A DNA stretch of 64,000 bases from Zeus faber. Lineage: Eukaryota; Chordata; Actinopteri; Zeiformes; Zeidae. The translations under genes were made by a program, and so were the position numbers. Under the pieces are notes generated by a model that was not told the origin of the DNA, did no database searches, and worked only from the letters and a program-made list of their open reading frames with translations. This document shows positions 46,870 to 58,925 of this stretch, piece after piece (within the stretch, counting starts at the first letter, position 1; each line of letters opens with the position of its first letter). The DNA lies in contig OY482862.1 of NCBI GenBank assembly GCA_960531495.1, positions 8,327,640 through 8,391,639 of the forward strand, written 5' to 3'.

Positions 46870-49800
46870 GGGTGGGCCCACGGAGGAAGCACCGCGGTAA
46901 ACGTGGCCGCATTCGGGTCATAATGAGGACACAACCTTACCGTCCACCTCTGCCAAGCATCATTCTTGCCAATGTCGAGTCCCTGGAGAACAAGATGGGT
47001 GACCTTCGAGCGAGGATTACATTACAACGGGATACGAGAAACTGTTGCGTCCTCTGCCTGACAGAGACATGGCTAAACCTGCTGGTGCCGGATGAAGCCA
47101 TTCGTCCAGCCGAATCCGTCTCCGTGTTCCGCACCGACACGCCAGAGGTGTCGGGGAAATCCAAGGGTGGAGGCCTCTGCCTCATGATACACAGCCACTG
47201 GTGTAACCCCAACAACACCAAGACACTCTCCCGCTCCTGCGTGCTGAACCTAGAACAGCTGACCGTCTTATGCAGTCCATTCTACCTCCACCGGGAATTC
47301 AGCACAGTCATCATCACAGCCCTTTATATTCCACCGCAAGCAGACACCGACACAGCACCATATGATGTGTTGTGCGGATTTCAGAACGAACATCCCAACG
47401 CGGCTGAGGTGGTGTTGGGGACACTAACAGGGTAAACCTTAAAAAAGTTCTGCCTACCAACACATCACATGTGCCACTAGGGGAGTTAAAACTTAATTTA
47501 AAAAATTAACTGTTTCTTCAAGTCTTGCTCCCTGCTTTTGGGAAATCGGATCACGCGGCCATTGCTTTAATTCCTGTTTACAAGCCGTGCATCGTGCGTG
47601 GAATGGTTGTGACAAGGGACGTAAAGCGATGGTTGGACCAATCAGAGGCCACGCTTCAGGACGCTCTGACTGATGTAGACTGTGACATGTTCCAATCAAG
47701 TTCCAGTAACTTCAGCGAGTTTACCAAAGTAGCTACAAGCTTCATAGCTATGGTAGCAGACAGCATCGTTCCCACAGTGAAAGTTTGGATATTTCCTAAC
47801 CAGAAACTGTAGGTGGATAAATCCATCCGCGGCGTTCTGAATGCTTGCACGGCCGCTTACAACGCAGTCTTGTATCCGGAAATATTGACAAGTATAAAGC
47901 GGCGTCATACAATCTGCGGAGGGCTATGAAGAACATTAAACAGATGTACAGAGACAGAGTGGAGCGACAGATGGCACAACAGGACACCAGACTACAACAG
48001 CAGCTCCTCCCCAGCCACGGGTGTGGACACCTCCCTAGCCAGTGAACTGAACTCCTTTTTTGCACGGTTTGAGTCTGGCAATGACACCTTTAGCTCACCA
48101 GCTAATTGCCGTTACACCGCTGGGGATGAGCACGCACTCTCAGTGTCCGAGCATGACGTCAGGAGGGCTCTGATGCGGGTGAACACCAGGAAAGCTGGTG
48201 GCCCAGATGGCATATCTGGGTGAGTACTGAAGACCTGTGCTAACCAGCTAGCCCCGGTCACTAGGATATTCAACTCCTCCCTGGCCGAGTCCGTGGTCCC
48301 GTCCTGCTTCAAGAGGTCGACAGTCACCCCTGTCCCGAAGATCGCCTCTCCTGCCTGCCTGAATAACTACCGTCCGGGGCCCTTCACCTCGGTGGTCATT
48401 GAAGTGCTTTGAAAGGCTGATTAGGGATTACATCTGCGCCTCCCTCCCCTGCACCTTGGACCCGCTGCAGTTTGCGTACCGGCTGAACAGATCCACAGGC
48501 GACACGATCTCCCAGTTACTACACACCATTCTCACGCCACTGGATGGCCGGAAGGGGGGGCTATGTGAGATTGCTGTTCATCGACTATAGTTCAGCTTTC
48601 AATACCATAGTCCCCATCAGACTGGCTGTCAAGCTACGGGAAATAGGACTGAACACTCCGCTGTGTGCCTGAATCCTGGACTTCCTCACAGCCCGGCACC
48701 AGGTTGTTAGGGTGGGAAGGCACACGTCCAGCACCCTCACCCTCAACACAGGATCCCCCCAGGGCTGCGTCCTCAGCCCCCTACTGTACTCCTTGTACAC
48801 ACATGACTGTGTGGCCAGGTCCAGCTCCAACACCATCATCAAGTTTGCTGACGACACCGTCATGGTGGGCCTGATCGATGATGGTGATGAGAAGGCCTAC
48901 CGTGGGGAGGTGGCTGTCGCTCTGGTGCCAGGACAACAGCCTCCTCTGGAACATCAACAAAACTAAGGAGCAGATTTTGGACTTCAGGAGGGGATTACAA
49001 CCAAGGACGCACGTGCCGTTGGTGATTAATGGGGCTTCTGTCGATAGGATGAGCAGCCTCAAGTACCTGGGAGTCCACATCACGGAGGACTTAACATAGA
49101 CTTTACACACAGACACTCTGGTGAGAAAGCCAAGGCAGCATCTTTACCACCTCAGCCATCTGAAAAAATGCAGGGTGAAGTGAAGTGAGGATCCTCAAGT
49201 CCTTCTACTCTGGAGCAGTGGAGAGCATCCTGACAGGCAACATCACTGCCTGCTTTGGGAACTGTACTGCTCAGGACAGGCGGGCCCTGCAGAGGGTGGT
49301 GCGTTCAGACGAACGTACCACTGGAACTACCCTCCCCTCCCTGCAGGACTTAAACACCAGGAGGTGTAGTAGCAGAGCCCGCAGGATCATGAAGGATCCT
49401 CACCACCCCAACAACTGACTGTTCCAGATGCTGCGGTCGAGGAAGCGCCTCTGCAGTCACGCAGTGAGGACAGAGAGACTGAGGCGGAGTTTCTTCCTGC
49501 AAGCCATAAGGACTGAACTCACCAGGGGTCCTAACTGAAACACTCACATAGGCCCCACTGCCTTACTGTACCGTATGTTGCCTACTGTACTGCATACTGT
49601 ATCACTGTACTGGGTTATAGCATACTGTGCTGTATTGCTGTTTTGTTCAGTGTTACTGTATTGCTGTGATGTACTGTCCTATACTGTATATCTCCACACA
49701 CACTACCTCACTTTATTCACATGCCACTTTACTGCACATATCTGTATATACATAATAGTTTATTCCTTTTATTTCTATTTTGTATTTCCATTCTGTATAT

Positions 49801-49890
49801 TACCTTTTTACTCGTATTTTATTCTATTACTAACTAAATTACGTTTTAGGAATCAGTTAGTTCAGTTAGTTTAGAAATAATAAACAAATA
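46681..49890 (+). mobile_element. L2-type LINE, nearly full span, degraded
   Basis: An N-terminal leader with an AAC-repeat (poly-Gln/Asn), then an APE endonuclease (ANVESLENKMGDLRARI, CLTETWL, about 46,960-47,430). A linker (SFIAMVADSIVPTVKV) and the RT follow (RVNTRKAGGPDGISG about 48,180; [15 protein letters not shown] about 48,470; [19 protein letters not shown] about 48,750; [11 protein letters not shown] about 48,840). The C-terminal domain (YSGAVESILTGNITACFGNC about 49,210) and a 3' UTR containing ATTACGTTTTAGGAATCAGTT complete it. The frame is broken by numerous stops and shifts, for example at about 47,432, 47,811, 48,222, 48,588 and 49,098. It belongs to the L2/CR1 group common in fish. 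The 3' end is estimated, because a simple AAACA-rich tail follows. Confidence 0.85.
46826..46869. repeat. (AAC)n trinucleotide repeat
   Basis: About 14 units with one GAC variant, inside the 5' part of the LINE. Confidence 0.95.
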
Positions 49891-50410
49891 AAAACAAAAG
49901 AGAAACAAACAAACCATATTACCTCTTTCGAAAAAGGCATAGAGTAGATTCATCTGTTGGCTGGTTGCTTTAAAGGTAAAGAAAATAAATAAATTATTAT
50001 TAAATACAAATAAATTAATAATTTTGATTATAATCTCTAATTATAGTTTATTACTGTCCATATGCGTACACATATAGACACACTTAACAAAAACATGTCA
50101 CAAACACTTTTACCTATGAATTGTATTGGCACCTATTTGACTATTGGTCCTCCTGATTTATTCTGTATGTTTAATTTTATCATTAATTCTACCTTTTAAA
50201 ATTTGAGCAGTTTGGTCATTGCATTACAGAAACAGCCATGACACCATTTACTCTGTGTTGAACGCTTGCATACAAACCTGGCCGACTGCACCCTTACAGT
50301 ATGTCACCCATTGTCCACTATACCCACCCGCCCTCAGCTCCACCTCACGGTGCCGTGTTTTGAATTGGCAAGTCAAATCATGCAAATCATTAATACAATA
50401 TTCAGTCAAA
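49891..50410. other. AT-rich intergenic sequence
   Basis: No feature recognised. Confidence 0.4.
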
Positions 50411-50849
50411 CTGGTTCTATTAATTCAGGCAGGCAACAAATAAAATGGATGTAATGGTAGAAATCGACATAATGATGACAGAATTAATTAATAACAACTG
50501 TGACTCGAAAACAGTTGTCTAAAAGTGCAATACAACACAATTCTTGACATTGGTCTTACTGTAGATCTAGAAATCAATGTATTAAATGTGATGCTGGCGA
50601 CATTTAGTAGGGTTCATTGAGGTTGAGCCACAATTCTGCCAGCAGCATGATTTGAGAGACATAGGATCAATAATTACGCAACTTTTGAACCGCTTGATTT
50701 GCTCTTTCATTGCCCACCTAAAAATAATTTCTAAACCATGTTGTAGTATGTTTTTCCCCGGAGAAGTTCAATATATTGAAAGCATCATGATGTATATTGT
50801 TGAGTTCTGAAAAAATATTATGATTAAAAATGTGTATCATATGCTACTT
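50411..50849. repeat. Tandem duplication, copy A
   Basis: About 440 bp of unique-looking AT-rich sequence, repeated with moderate divergence at 51123-51562. Landmarks shared by both are TTAATTCAGGCAGGCAACAA, TTCTTGACATTGGTCTTACT and GAGAGACATAGGATCAATAA. Confidence 0.9.
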
Positions 50850-51115
50850 ACTTATCTACTTACTTACTTACTTGTCCACCTACTTACAATACTTACATAA
50901 TACCTACTTACTTACTTATCTACCTACTTACTTACTTACATAAATATCTGCTTATTTATTTATTTATCTACTTTCTTAATTTGTTATCTACCTACTTACT
51001 TACATACATGCCTACTTACTTACTTATCTACCTACTTACTTACATACATACCTACTTACTTACTTATCAACCTACTTATTTACATACATACCTATTTACT
51101 TACTTACTCATCCAC
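50850..51115. repeat. TACTTACT-type tetranucleotide array (first)
   Basis: Irregular 4-bp array of CTTA units with CTAC and CATA variants. Confidence 0.93.
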
Positions 51116-51122
51116 TGTTAAC

Positions 51123-51562
51123 TCGGTTCTGTTAATTCAGGCAGGCAACAAAAAAAATCAATGTAATGGTGAAAATGGACATAATTGTGACAGAATTAAT
51201 CACAACCGTGACTCGAAAAACAGTTTTTTTAATTGTGCAATAGAACACCATTCTTGACATTGGTCTTACTGTGGATTTAGAGATCTATTTATTCAATTGG
51301 ACGCCGGCGTCATTGAGTAGGGTTCATTGTGGTTGAGGCACAATTCTGCCAGGAGCATGATTTGAGAGACATAGGATCAATAATTACGCAACATTACTCA
51401 CTGTTTGCAGAAACATAAACTTTTGAACCGCTGGATTCGCTCTTTCATCGCCCACCTAGAAATAATTTCTAAACTATGTTGAAATATTGTTCACCCTGGA
51501 GAAGCAGCATGATTTATATTTTTGATTTCTGAACAAATATTATGATTAAAAATCTGTAGCAT
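51123..51562. repeat. Tandem duplication, copy B
   Basis: Second copy of 50411-50849, offset by about 712 bp. It has a roughly 25-bp extra segment near 51,393-51,420. Confidence 0.9.
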
Positions 51563-52440
51563 GACTTACTTATCTACCTACTTACTTACTTACTTACTTA
51601 CTGTGGCAGATGAGGGGGCGTGGTTAAGCCGTGGTCTGGGGGCTACAGCGTGGGCTTCGTCCTGTACCGCCGCAGCTGTTCTGGCTCGGCCGATCAGCCC
51701 GTTGCCGCTGATTGGTTGGAGTCAGGTGGGAGAGTTTTCTTATGTGTTGTTTGTCTTGCAGCGGGGATGCGTGGTGCATGTGACCCTGCGGACCAGATCG
51801 CAACCCAAAGGACTCGGATTAATTATTGAATAGACTTTTTGTTCGAGTGTTTTATACTTTATTTATTTTGTTTTATATTTATATTTTATATAATAAAAAC
51901 ACAGCCATGTGGGCACCTCACTGCCACTCAGTTTCTGCCTCCCTCCCCGAATCCGTGTATGTGCACGGAACAGTCTACACTTACTTATCTACCTACTTAC
52001 TAACTTACTTTACGGACTTAGATACCTACTTACTTATTTATCTACCTACTTACTTAGTTCGATACATACCTTCTTACTTATCTCCCTAATTAATGACTTA
52101 TCTACCTACCTACTTAATTAGTTACTTATCTACATACGTACCTACTTACTCATCTACATACAAACCTACTTACTTATATACCTACTTACTTACTTACTTA
52201 CTTTTCTACCTACTTATTTACTAACTTACATACATACTGTACCTACTTACTTAACTATCTATTTACTTTTTGACTTATCTACCTACCTATAGTACTTACT
52301 TAGTTATTTATTGATCTACCTACCGACTTACCTACTTACTTACCTACTTACATACTTACTTACTTATCTACCTACCTACATATCTCACTATTTACTTACT
52401 TACATACATACCTACTTACATACTTACTTAGACATACTTA
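51563..52440. repeat. TACTTACT-type array (second), split by a solo LTR
   Basis: Same array type as 50850-51115. It is interrupted at 51602-51979 by an LTR and then continues to about 52,440. Confidence 0.93.
51602..51979 (+). repeat. Solo LTR related to the Gmr1-like LTR
   Basis: 378 bp, TGTGGCAGA...CTACA, with TTTATATAATAAAAACACAG near its 3' third. It is flanked by 5-bp direct repeats CTTAC (51597-51601 and 51980-51984). Because the site is itself a CTTA array, the duplication is less decisive than usual. It shares length and several blocks (GGCGTGGTTAAGCC, TGTTTGTCTT) with the LTR at 38554-38932 but is well diverged from it. Confidence 0.78.
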
Positions 52441-53935
52441 CAGACAAGTTCCACTTCTCTCAGGACGGCACCCAGAGAAAAAGCCTTGAAACCCATCAAA
52501 AGCCTTGGCAAGACCTTTGATTGCACCCTAAAGGACGCTGCATCCATCAAGGCATACAGCAGTGGAAAAATCTAATTTAAGGCCTGGATACATCAGCACG
52601 GTGTCCTCCCCCGATTCTGTAGCCCCTGCTAGTGTACGAGTTCCCGATATCAACTGTAGAGGGCTCTGAGAGGAGGATCAGCCGTTACCACCGCAGATGG
52701 CCTGGCCCACCACGAGGCCTGAGTAGCATCGCTCTGTACGGGCAGAATAACAAACTGAAGCTCCCCATAAGCAGCCTGAATGAGGAGTTTATGGTTACCC
52801 GTGCAAGAGAGGTGCTGCAGTACAGGGAATCCAGTGACCCGAAAGTCTCCCAGGCTGGCATTGTAGTCAGGACTGGGAGGAAGTGGAGGGTGCAGGAGGC
52901 AGTCAAGCAGGCTGAGTCACACTTGCGTCACAGCGTGCTGGTCGGCCCAGTGGCATCTGGACAAGCAGGGCTTGGTAGCCTTCCAAACATGCGCTACGAC
53001 AAAGCCTTGGGCAAAGACAGATGCCGTCTAGTCCAAGAGGACGTGAGAGCTGGTGTGGAGGAACTGCGTGCTAGCCAGATGGTGGGGATGCGACAGCAAG
53101 GCGCATGGACGAAATGGGAACAAGCTATGTACTATGGACAACTTGACTCCGAACTTTGGCAAGCTGAGCCTTACCTTTGTGTCTTAGAAGAGGAATGGTA
53201 CAGCACATCCTCTGTTGTCCTAAAGCCCTGGGAGAAGGACGCTACACCCGGTGCCACAACCAAGTGCTGAAGGCGATAGCAGAAGCCATCTCCAACCACA
53301 TCACCCAGAGCAAGCCTCTCCGACCAGCAAGGCAGGCGATTGCCTTCGTCGGAGCAGGAAAAAAGCCCAAGCTGCAGCCAAAGGGGACAGTGGGACTCTT
53401 CGGAACCGCTGCAGACTGGCAGGTGAAGGCTGACCTGGGGTAGCTGCTCCGATTCCCAGACCACATCTCAGAAACCACCGTGAGACCAGACATCGTGCTG
53501 TTCTCAGATTTATCAAAATAGCTGGTCCTGCTGGGGCTGACCGTTCCCTGGGAGGAGTGGATGGAAGAGGCCAATGAGAGGAAGCGTTCCAGGTACGCTG
53601 ACTTAGTGGAGTAGTGCCGCAGGTGGGGGTGCCGTGCACGGTGTGTGCCCATGGAGGTAGGCTGTAGAGCCTTCGCAGGTCGGTCTCTCTGCAAAGCATA
53701 CAACCTACTGGGCATCACAGGTGCACGCCAAAAAAAAGGCCATCAAAAACACCACAGAGGCAGCTGAGAAGGCCTCTAAATGGCTGTGGATCAAGAGGGG
53801 CGATCCGTGGGTATATGCTACTTACATGCTGAGTCGCCTGGGTGAGGGTGTATGATGTTGAAAAATCTGAAACACCCAATGACCCCAGGTTCCATCACTG
53901 ACGATGTGTCTAAGTGCATCAGCAGATGTATGTTT
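52441..53935 (+). mobile_element. 3' fragment of a LINE with a restriction-like endonuclease (R2/R4/NeSL/Hero-type)
   Basis: The open segment 52632-53190 (RISRYHRRWPGPPRGLSSIA, LPISSLNEEFMVTRAREVL) corresponds to the region after the RT in RLE-type LINEs. It is followed by a zinc-knuckle-like block (MVQHILCCPKALGEGRY, about 53,200). A restriction-like endonuclease region comes next (RPDIVLFSD then LTVPWEEWMEEANERKR, about 53,485-53,590), then a 3' tail ending near GCATCAGCAGATGTATG. The RT core is missing (5' truncation), and frameshifts and stops occur near 53,190, 53,445 and 53,520. The fragment is bordered on both sides by TACTT-type arrays. Confidence 0.75.
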
Positions 53936-54262
53936 CACTACTTATCTACCTACTTACATACTTACGTATCTACCGACTTACGTACTTACGTATCTACCTA
54001 CGTACTTACTTATCTACCTACTTATACACTTATCTACCTGCTTACTCACTTATTTATCTACCAACTTACTTATTTACTTATCTACCCACTTAGTTACTTA
54101 GGTACCTACTTACTTACATACATACTTACTTACTCATCTGCCTACTTAATGTACTTATCTACACATATACCTTCTTACTTACTTACTTACTTATTACCTA
54201 CTTACTGAATCACTGATCTACCTACTTACTTATATACATATCTACCTACTTATTTAATTACT
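53936..54262. repeat. TACTTACT-type array (third)
   Basis: Same array type as the two earlier ones, with CTAC, CGTA and CATA variants, starting directly after the LINE 3' end. Confidence 0.93.
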
Positions 54263-54819
54263 TACATACATATAAAATATATCAAATGAATACCATATAT
54301 ATATAATAATACAAACAATTCAATTCAGGAATGGCATTCACTTGAAATGAAATGAGACAACATCATGTATGTAGTTTACCAAGATGCTCTCCCAGTGCTA
54401 AGAGAGAAAAATAAATACAAACAATTTAATAGTAAATACTCATTGTTTATTTTGGAAGTATCTTTTAGGATGAAATGATTCATGATGGATGGAGCACTGA
54501 ATCAACATAATCATTTCATCACAAACTTTTTGTTTACCCACTAGTGGTGACCTTTGCTGCTTACATGTCAAATTAATATTCTTCGCATGACACAGTGTCG
54601 CACAATGCTTCTTGATAACAATAACATTTCATAATCTGTAGATGTCAATGATGATTTCTTCAGATTCATTTGCCATGGTTGGTTGTAAATTCAATCAATC
54701 TTCGACAAAGTTCAAAGACCATGAAACACCCACCCACAAACACACACACACACACACACACTCTACTCCCCCTCCTCCTCCCCCCTTTGCCAAATGTGTG
54801 TCGACCCACTTGGCCGGGT
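54263..54819. other. Upstream region of the hemopexin gene
   Basis: AT-rich, with a short CA run at 54739-54760. It presumably holds the proximal promoter, but no specific factor site is claimed. Confidence 0.4.
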
Positions 54820-54826
54820 TATAAAT
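54820..54826 (+). promoter_or_regulatory. TATA box of the hemopexin gene
   Basis: TATAAAT about 68 bases before the start codon, preceded by GC-richer sequence. The spacing suits a short 5' UTR in a strongly expressed liver-type gene. Confidence 0.7.
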
Positions 54827-54887
54827 GTCAGCCGCAGCCCCCAGACCTGCACCTTCTTACCCAGCCTGGCCTCTCCTGGACCCAACC

Positions 54888-57206
54888 ATGAGACAGCACC
54901 CTCACACACTGTCTCTCTGCCTGGCCCTGGCTCTCAGCCTCGCTGTCGCGTGAGTAGGCCCACTTAATCTCAAATAGTGTGGAATAGCTGCTTCTGTATG
55001 TGTGTGTTTAGAAAATTGTATTGGACGGAACATTTTTCGCAATGTAATGTTTGATGATGTAATGTTTAATATCGTAGTCCATACAGTTCAACGTAGCTTC
55101 TATCTGGCGGCCACATAACAGAAAGGAGTTAAATTATTTATTATGCCCTCTTTTCATCCAGGCATGATGATGGAACTGGTGAGTAAAACAATTTTAAACA
55201 ATAAAAGTTCACTATTGTAAAATGATATAATGTACGTTGTTAATCTGCTTCCATTACTGACTTCTGTTTCCAATTCTTCTAGTACATTCCCATCCTCATG
55301 ACCATGCTGCCCATACTGCAGAGGTCCTCGACCGTTGCCAGGGACTCGAAATGGACGCTGTATCGGTGAATGAAGAGGGCACTCCATACTTCTTCAAAGG
55401 TGAGTTCCCTCACATTGAGGCGTAACAGGGTTCGTCACTTTTTACTTTATTTCATAGGTTTAACTTGTTTAAATTGTTTGTCCTTTTTGCTCAGGGCGGT
55501 TCCCTTGCAAAATGTGAGCATGTCAAAATGAACAACAAGGTTGCAGATATCATAAACATAATCATAAAACTTTTAAAAGCAGGTAAGCATTTTGTTGGTA
55601 TTGTTGTTTGTTAGGTGACCACTTGTTCAAGGGCTTTGACGGCAAAGCTGAACTTTCCAACAAGTCCTTCTCTGAGCTGGAAGACCATCACCACCTGGGC
55701 CACGTGGATGCTGCCTTCCACATGCACTTTCTGGACAGCCCCAATGAGCACGACCGCATGTTCCTATTCCTGGTACAGGGCACCCCTCTCTGAAGGTTCT
55801 CGCCTTCCTCTCTAGAAATTCACAGATAGTCTGTCGCTGGACAAGCTTCAAAGTGTAACTCTCTCTGTGACACAGGACCAAAAGGTGTTCAGCTACTACC
55901 AACACAAGCTAGAGGACGGCTTCCCCAAGGACATCTCCGAGGTTTTCCCCGGGATCCCCAACCACCTTGATGCCGCCGTGGAGTGCCCCAAGCCTGATTG
56001 CGAAGAAGACTCTGTCATCTTCTTCAAGGGTATGTGCATGTGCGAGTACATTACTTACAGGCACGTTAGAGGCGGAATTAAACTCCTTCCTTCCCTCCTT
56101 CTGAATCGCCATCGTCCTCCGACAATCTATCTCTTCCCTCTGAAGCTGATGACATCTACCACTACAACGTCAGGACCAAGGCGGTGAGGGAGAAGGCGTT
56201 CAAGAGCATGCCGAACTGCACCTCGGCCTTCCGCTTCATGGACCACTACTACTGCTTCCACGGCCACCAGTTCTCCAAGTTCGACCCCGAGACGGGCGAT
56301 GTGCACGGCCGCTATCCCAAAGAGGCACGCGACTACTTCACCAGGTGCTCCGAGTTTGGTGAGTGCTGAACTGAAAACAAATAAACCTTGGGATGAGCCT
56401 TGTTTGGATGGAGTACGCTGCGTACTGATTGTGTAGATAAAACAGCGGCATCATTGCATTGGCATGTCCCCCCCCCCCCCTCTCTCTAGGCAAAGGCAGC
56501 GACCACCTGCAGAGGGAACGCTGCAGCCGCGTGCACCTGGACGCCATGACCTCTGACAGTGCTGGAAATCTCTACAGTTTCAGAGGTGAAGCAAGCAGTG
56601 GCTGCCCAGGGATGGAATTCACTGCCTAGGCTGATTCCTGAGCACTAAACTCCTAAAATAATTTTCAATTATATAGGACCAATCCAATACTTCCAGCCAT
56701 TACCATTATAATGGAACAGTGTAGAATAAGGCCTAGTTGTAATTAGGATATAATGATCAATATATAATTCATTTTCAAATATCACCTAACATGCCTCTAT
56801 GTGTCAAGACTCACTTTTCTTGATTATCGGATATTTGGAACTTATATGGCCCTTGGTATCAGATTGTTGTATTTGGGATATTCACTGATAGCAATACTTT
56901 CTTTCAGATAACCTGTACTGTGCATCCCTCCTCTGTTTACGAGCTGGCATTGCACCATTACCCAGACAAAATACCAAGAAAACACTTATAGACGGCGATT
57001 ACGCCTCCTTCATTTGTTCTCTGGTTGATGTTTTTATTTTTTCAGGCCACCACTTCATTCATAGAGATGACAAGAACAATCTCACGTCTGATACAATTGA
57101 GAGTGATTTCAAAGAGCTGCACAGCAATGTGGACGCTGTCTTCTCCTATAAGGATCACCTTCACATGATCAAGGTCAACAATGCACACACACACACATAC
57201 ATACAC

Positions 57207-57270
<64 letters not shown>

Positions 57271-58024
57271 CTTCACATATTAAGTATCCATTTCCGCTAC
57301 ACTACAGGATGACCAGGTGTTTGTTTACAAAATCGGCGAGCCCCACACCCACCTGGAGGGCTACCCCAAGCCTCTGAAAGAAGAGCTGGGCATCGAGGGC
57401 CATGTCGATGCCGCCTTCGTCTGCGACGACCAGCAAGTCGCTCACATTGTGAAAGGTAAATACAGAGTCAATAGGAGAATATAATTTGGGGATAATGTAC
57501 GCTCTGCACAATATAAGGCTACACCACCACCTCACACGTCTTAGGGATATACCATTAGAATGAATTGGTCTTCTTTGACTTTGACTTCACCACGTCATCG
57601 TACTCCTCTCAAACAATGGTGTTTGGTAAATGGTGTACTTCTTGATAGAAATGCATTTTGCTGGAATAGATGCAGGACCTTTACCCCCCCCAAAATATCA
57701 GCCAAAACCTATTCACTTCAGCCTGGGCATTCATATTTTCAGATCCAAAGTGGCTGTCCGAAACAAACACAATCTTTCCTTGCCACCCATTCAGGTCAGA
57801 ACATCTATGATGTGAACCTGGAGGAGAGCCCTCGCGTGGCGACCAATGAGCGGTCATTGTCTTTCTTCAAGAGGGTGGATGCCGCTTCGTGCGACAAAGA
57901 CGGTGTGAAAGTGGTCGTGGGCAATCACTTCTACAGCTTTGACAGCCCCATGATCATGATCACCGCCAAGTCTGTGCCCGAACAACACCGTGTGTCTGTG
58001 GAGCTGTTGGGCTGCGACCACTAA
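54888..58024 (+). CDS. hpx: Hemopexin (warm-temperature-acclimation-related 65 kDa protein, Wap65)
   Basis: Ten exons: 54888-54949, 55162-55178, 55283-55399, 55615-55772, 55876-56029, 56146-56358, 56490-56585, 57046-57173, 57308-57455 and 57795-58024. All introns are GT-AG and the sum is 1323 bases, 440 residues, typical for Wap65. Residues 1 to about 21 are a hydrophobic signal peptide. The mature N-terminus is His-rich (HSHPHDHAAH). Hemopexin-repeat signatures VDAAF, LDAAVE, VDAVFS and VDAAFV mark the blades of two beta-propellers. The C-terminus SVELLGCDH parallels mammalian LLGCTH. N-glycosylation sequons occur at NKS, NCT and NLT. Hemopexin binds free heme in plasma and delivers it for clearance; fish Wap65 is also linked to temperature and immune responses. 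Exon 2 is only 17 bases. The start codon has A at -3. Whether this is the wap65-1 or wap65-2 paralogue cannot be settled here. Confidence 0.95.
57184..57268. repeat. (CA)n microsatellite in hemopexin intron 8
   Basis: Interrupted CA array starting about 10 bases after the exon 8 donor. Confidence 0.95.
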
Positions 58025-58298
58025 AGGCCTCCAGGCGTTTGGGGTTCACAAACGGAATGTTATGAACATGGAATCATTACATCATATCCTACAGCTCCAG
58101 TAACATTGTCCAAGACCCACCAGTGCCGCCATGACCCCCGACCCCTGATCCCGCTCCTGTTTTAATACGTCTGAGTCTTCTAACTCAGACTTATTCTCAT
58201 TTCTCACACTGCCATGGCAGATACCTGAAGTTTTCGGGGGGTGGGGTGGCGGGGCTTCACAAATTTCGATGTTATTCATTTTATTCCCTGCAGTTGTG

Positions 58299-58304
58299 AA
58301 TAAA
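58299..58304 (+). promoter_or_regulatory. Poly(A) signal of the hemopexin gene
   Basis: AATAAA about 275 bases after the stop codon. Confidence 0.75.
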
Positions 58305-58925
58305 TGTATATGACACGTAACCAATTTGTTCTCTGTCTGGATCTTTCCTTTAAATACTCATTCTGGACAAAATGTGGGGGCTACATTTTTGCCAAATATT
58401 AATACCCAGTCATTTTCTGAAGTATTTATATTAAGTCTAATTTAACTTCCATGTTATTTCCTAAATGAGTGAACTAACTGCTGCACTACTAGTTATCTAT
58501 CATTAGGGGGCACAAGAGTTCTATTTGACCCATGTATGAATGTGCTGAGTCAGGGGCGGTCTTAGCAATTTGGAGGCCCCAAGCAGGACCAACATGAACA
58601 AAAAATATTAAGAGACCACGTGACGAGATTACAAATGTATTAAATAGTATTTTAAAATACTATATTAATTGATTTCAGGGACGGGTCGGGGGTCAGTCCA
58701 GCAAAAAAAGCAATTCACTCATTTTGTTCCCGACTTTAACTGCAGCGACTCACAGGCTGAAGTGAGACTCCGATCCCGAACCAAAAGAGCTGAGTCCCAA
58801 GTCCCTAAGTCCCAAAGAGAGGCCAGGACACCCGAACCGTGAGCCGCTGATGGGATCTCTATACCAGACAGAAAGTGTTCAGACTCTTTTAGCAATTGTA
58901 TTGATACTGTTAGTACCTCCTTACG
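58305..58925. other. Intergenic sequence downstream of hemopexin
   Basis: A segment near 58,552-58,590 (CAGGGGCGGTCTTAGCAATT) resembles the end of a dispersed fish DNA transposon, but no partner end was found. Nothing else was recognised. Confidence 0.3.

Noticed and set aside
50850-54262. The regular arrays as a CRISPR array
   Set aside because: They are 4-bp simple repeats with no spacers, in an animal genome.
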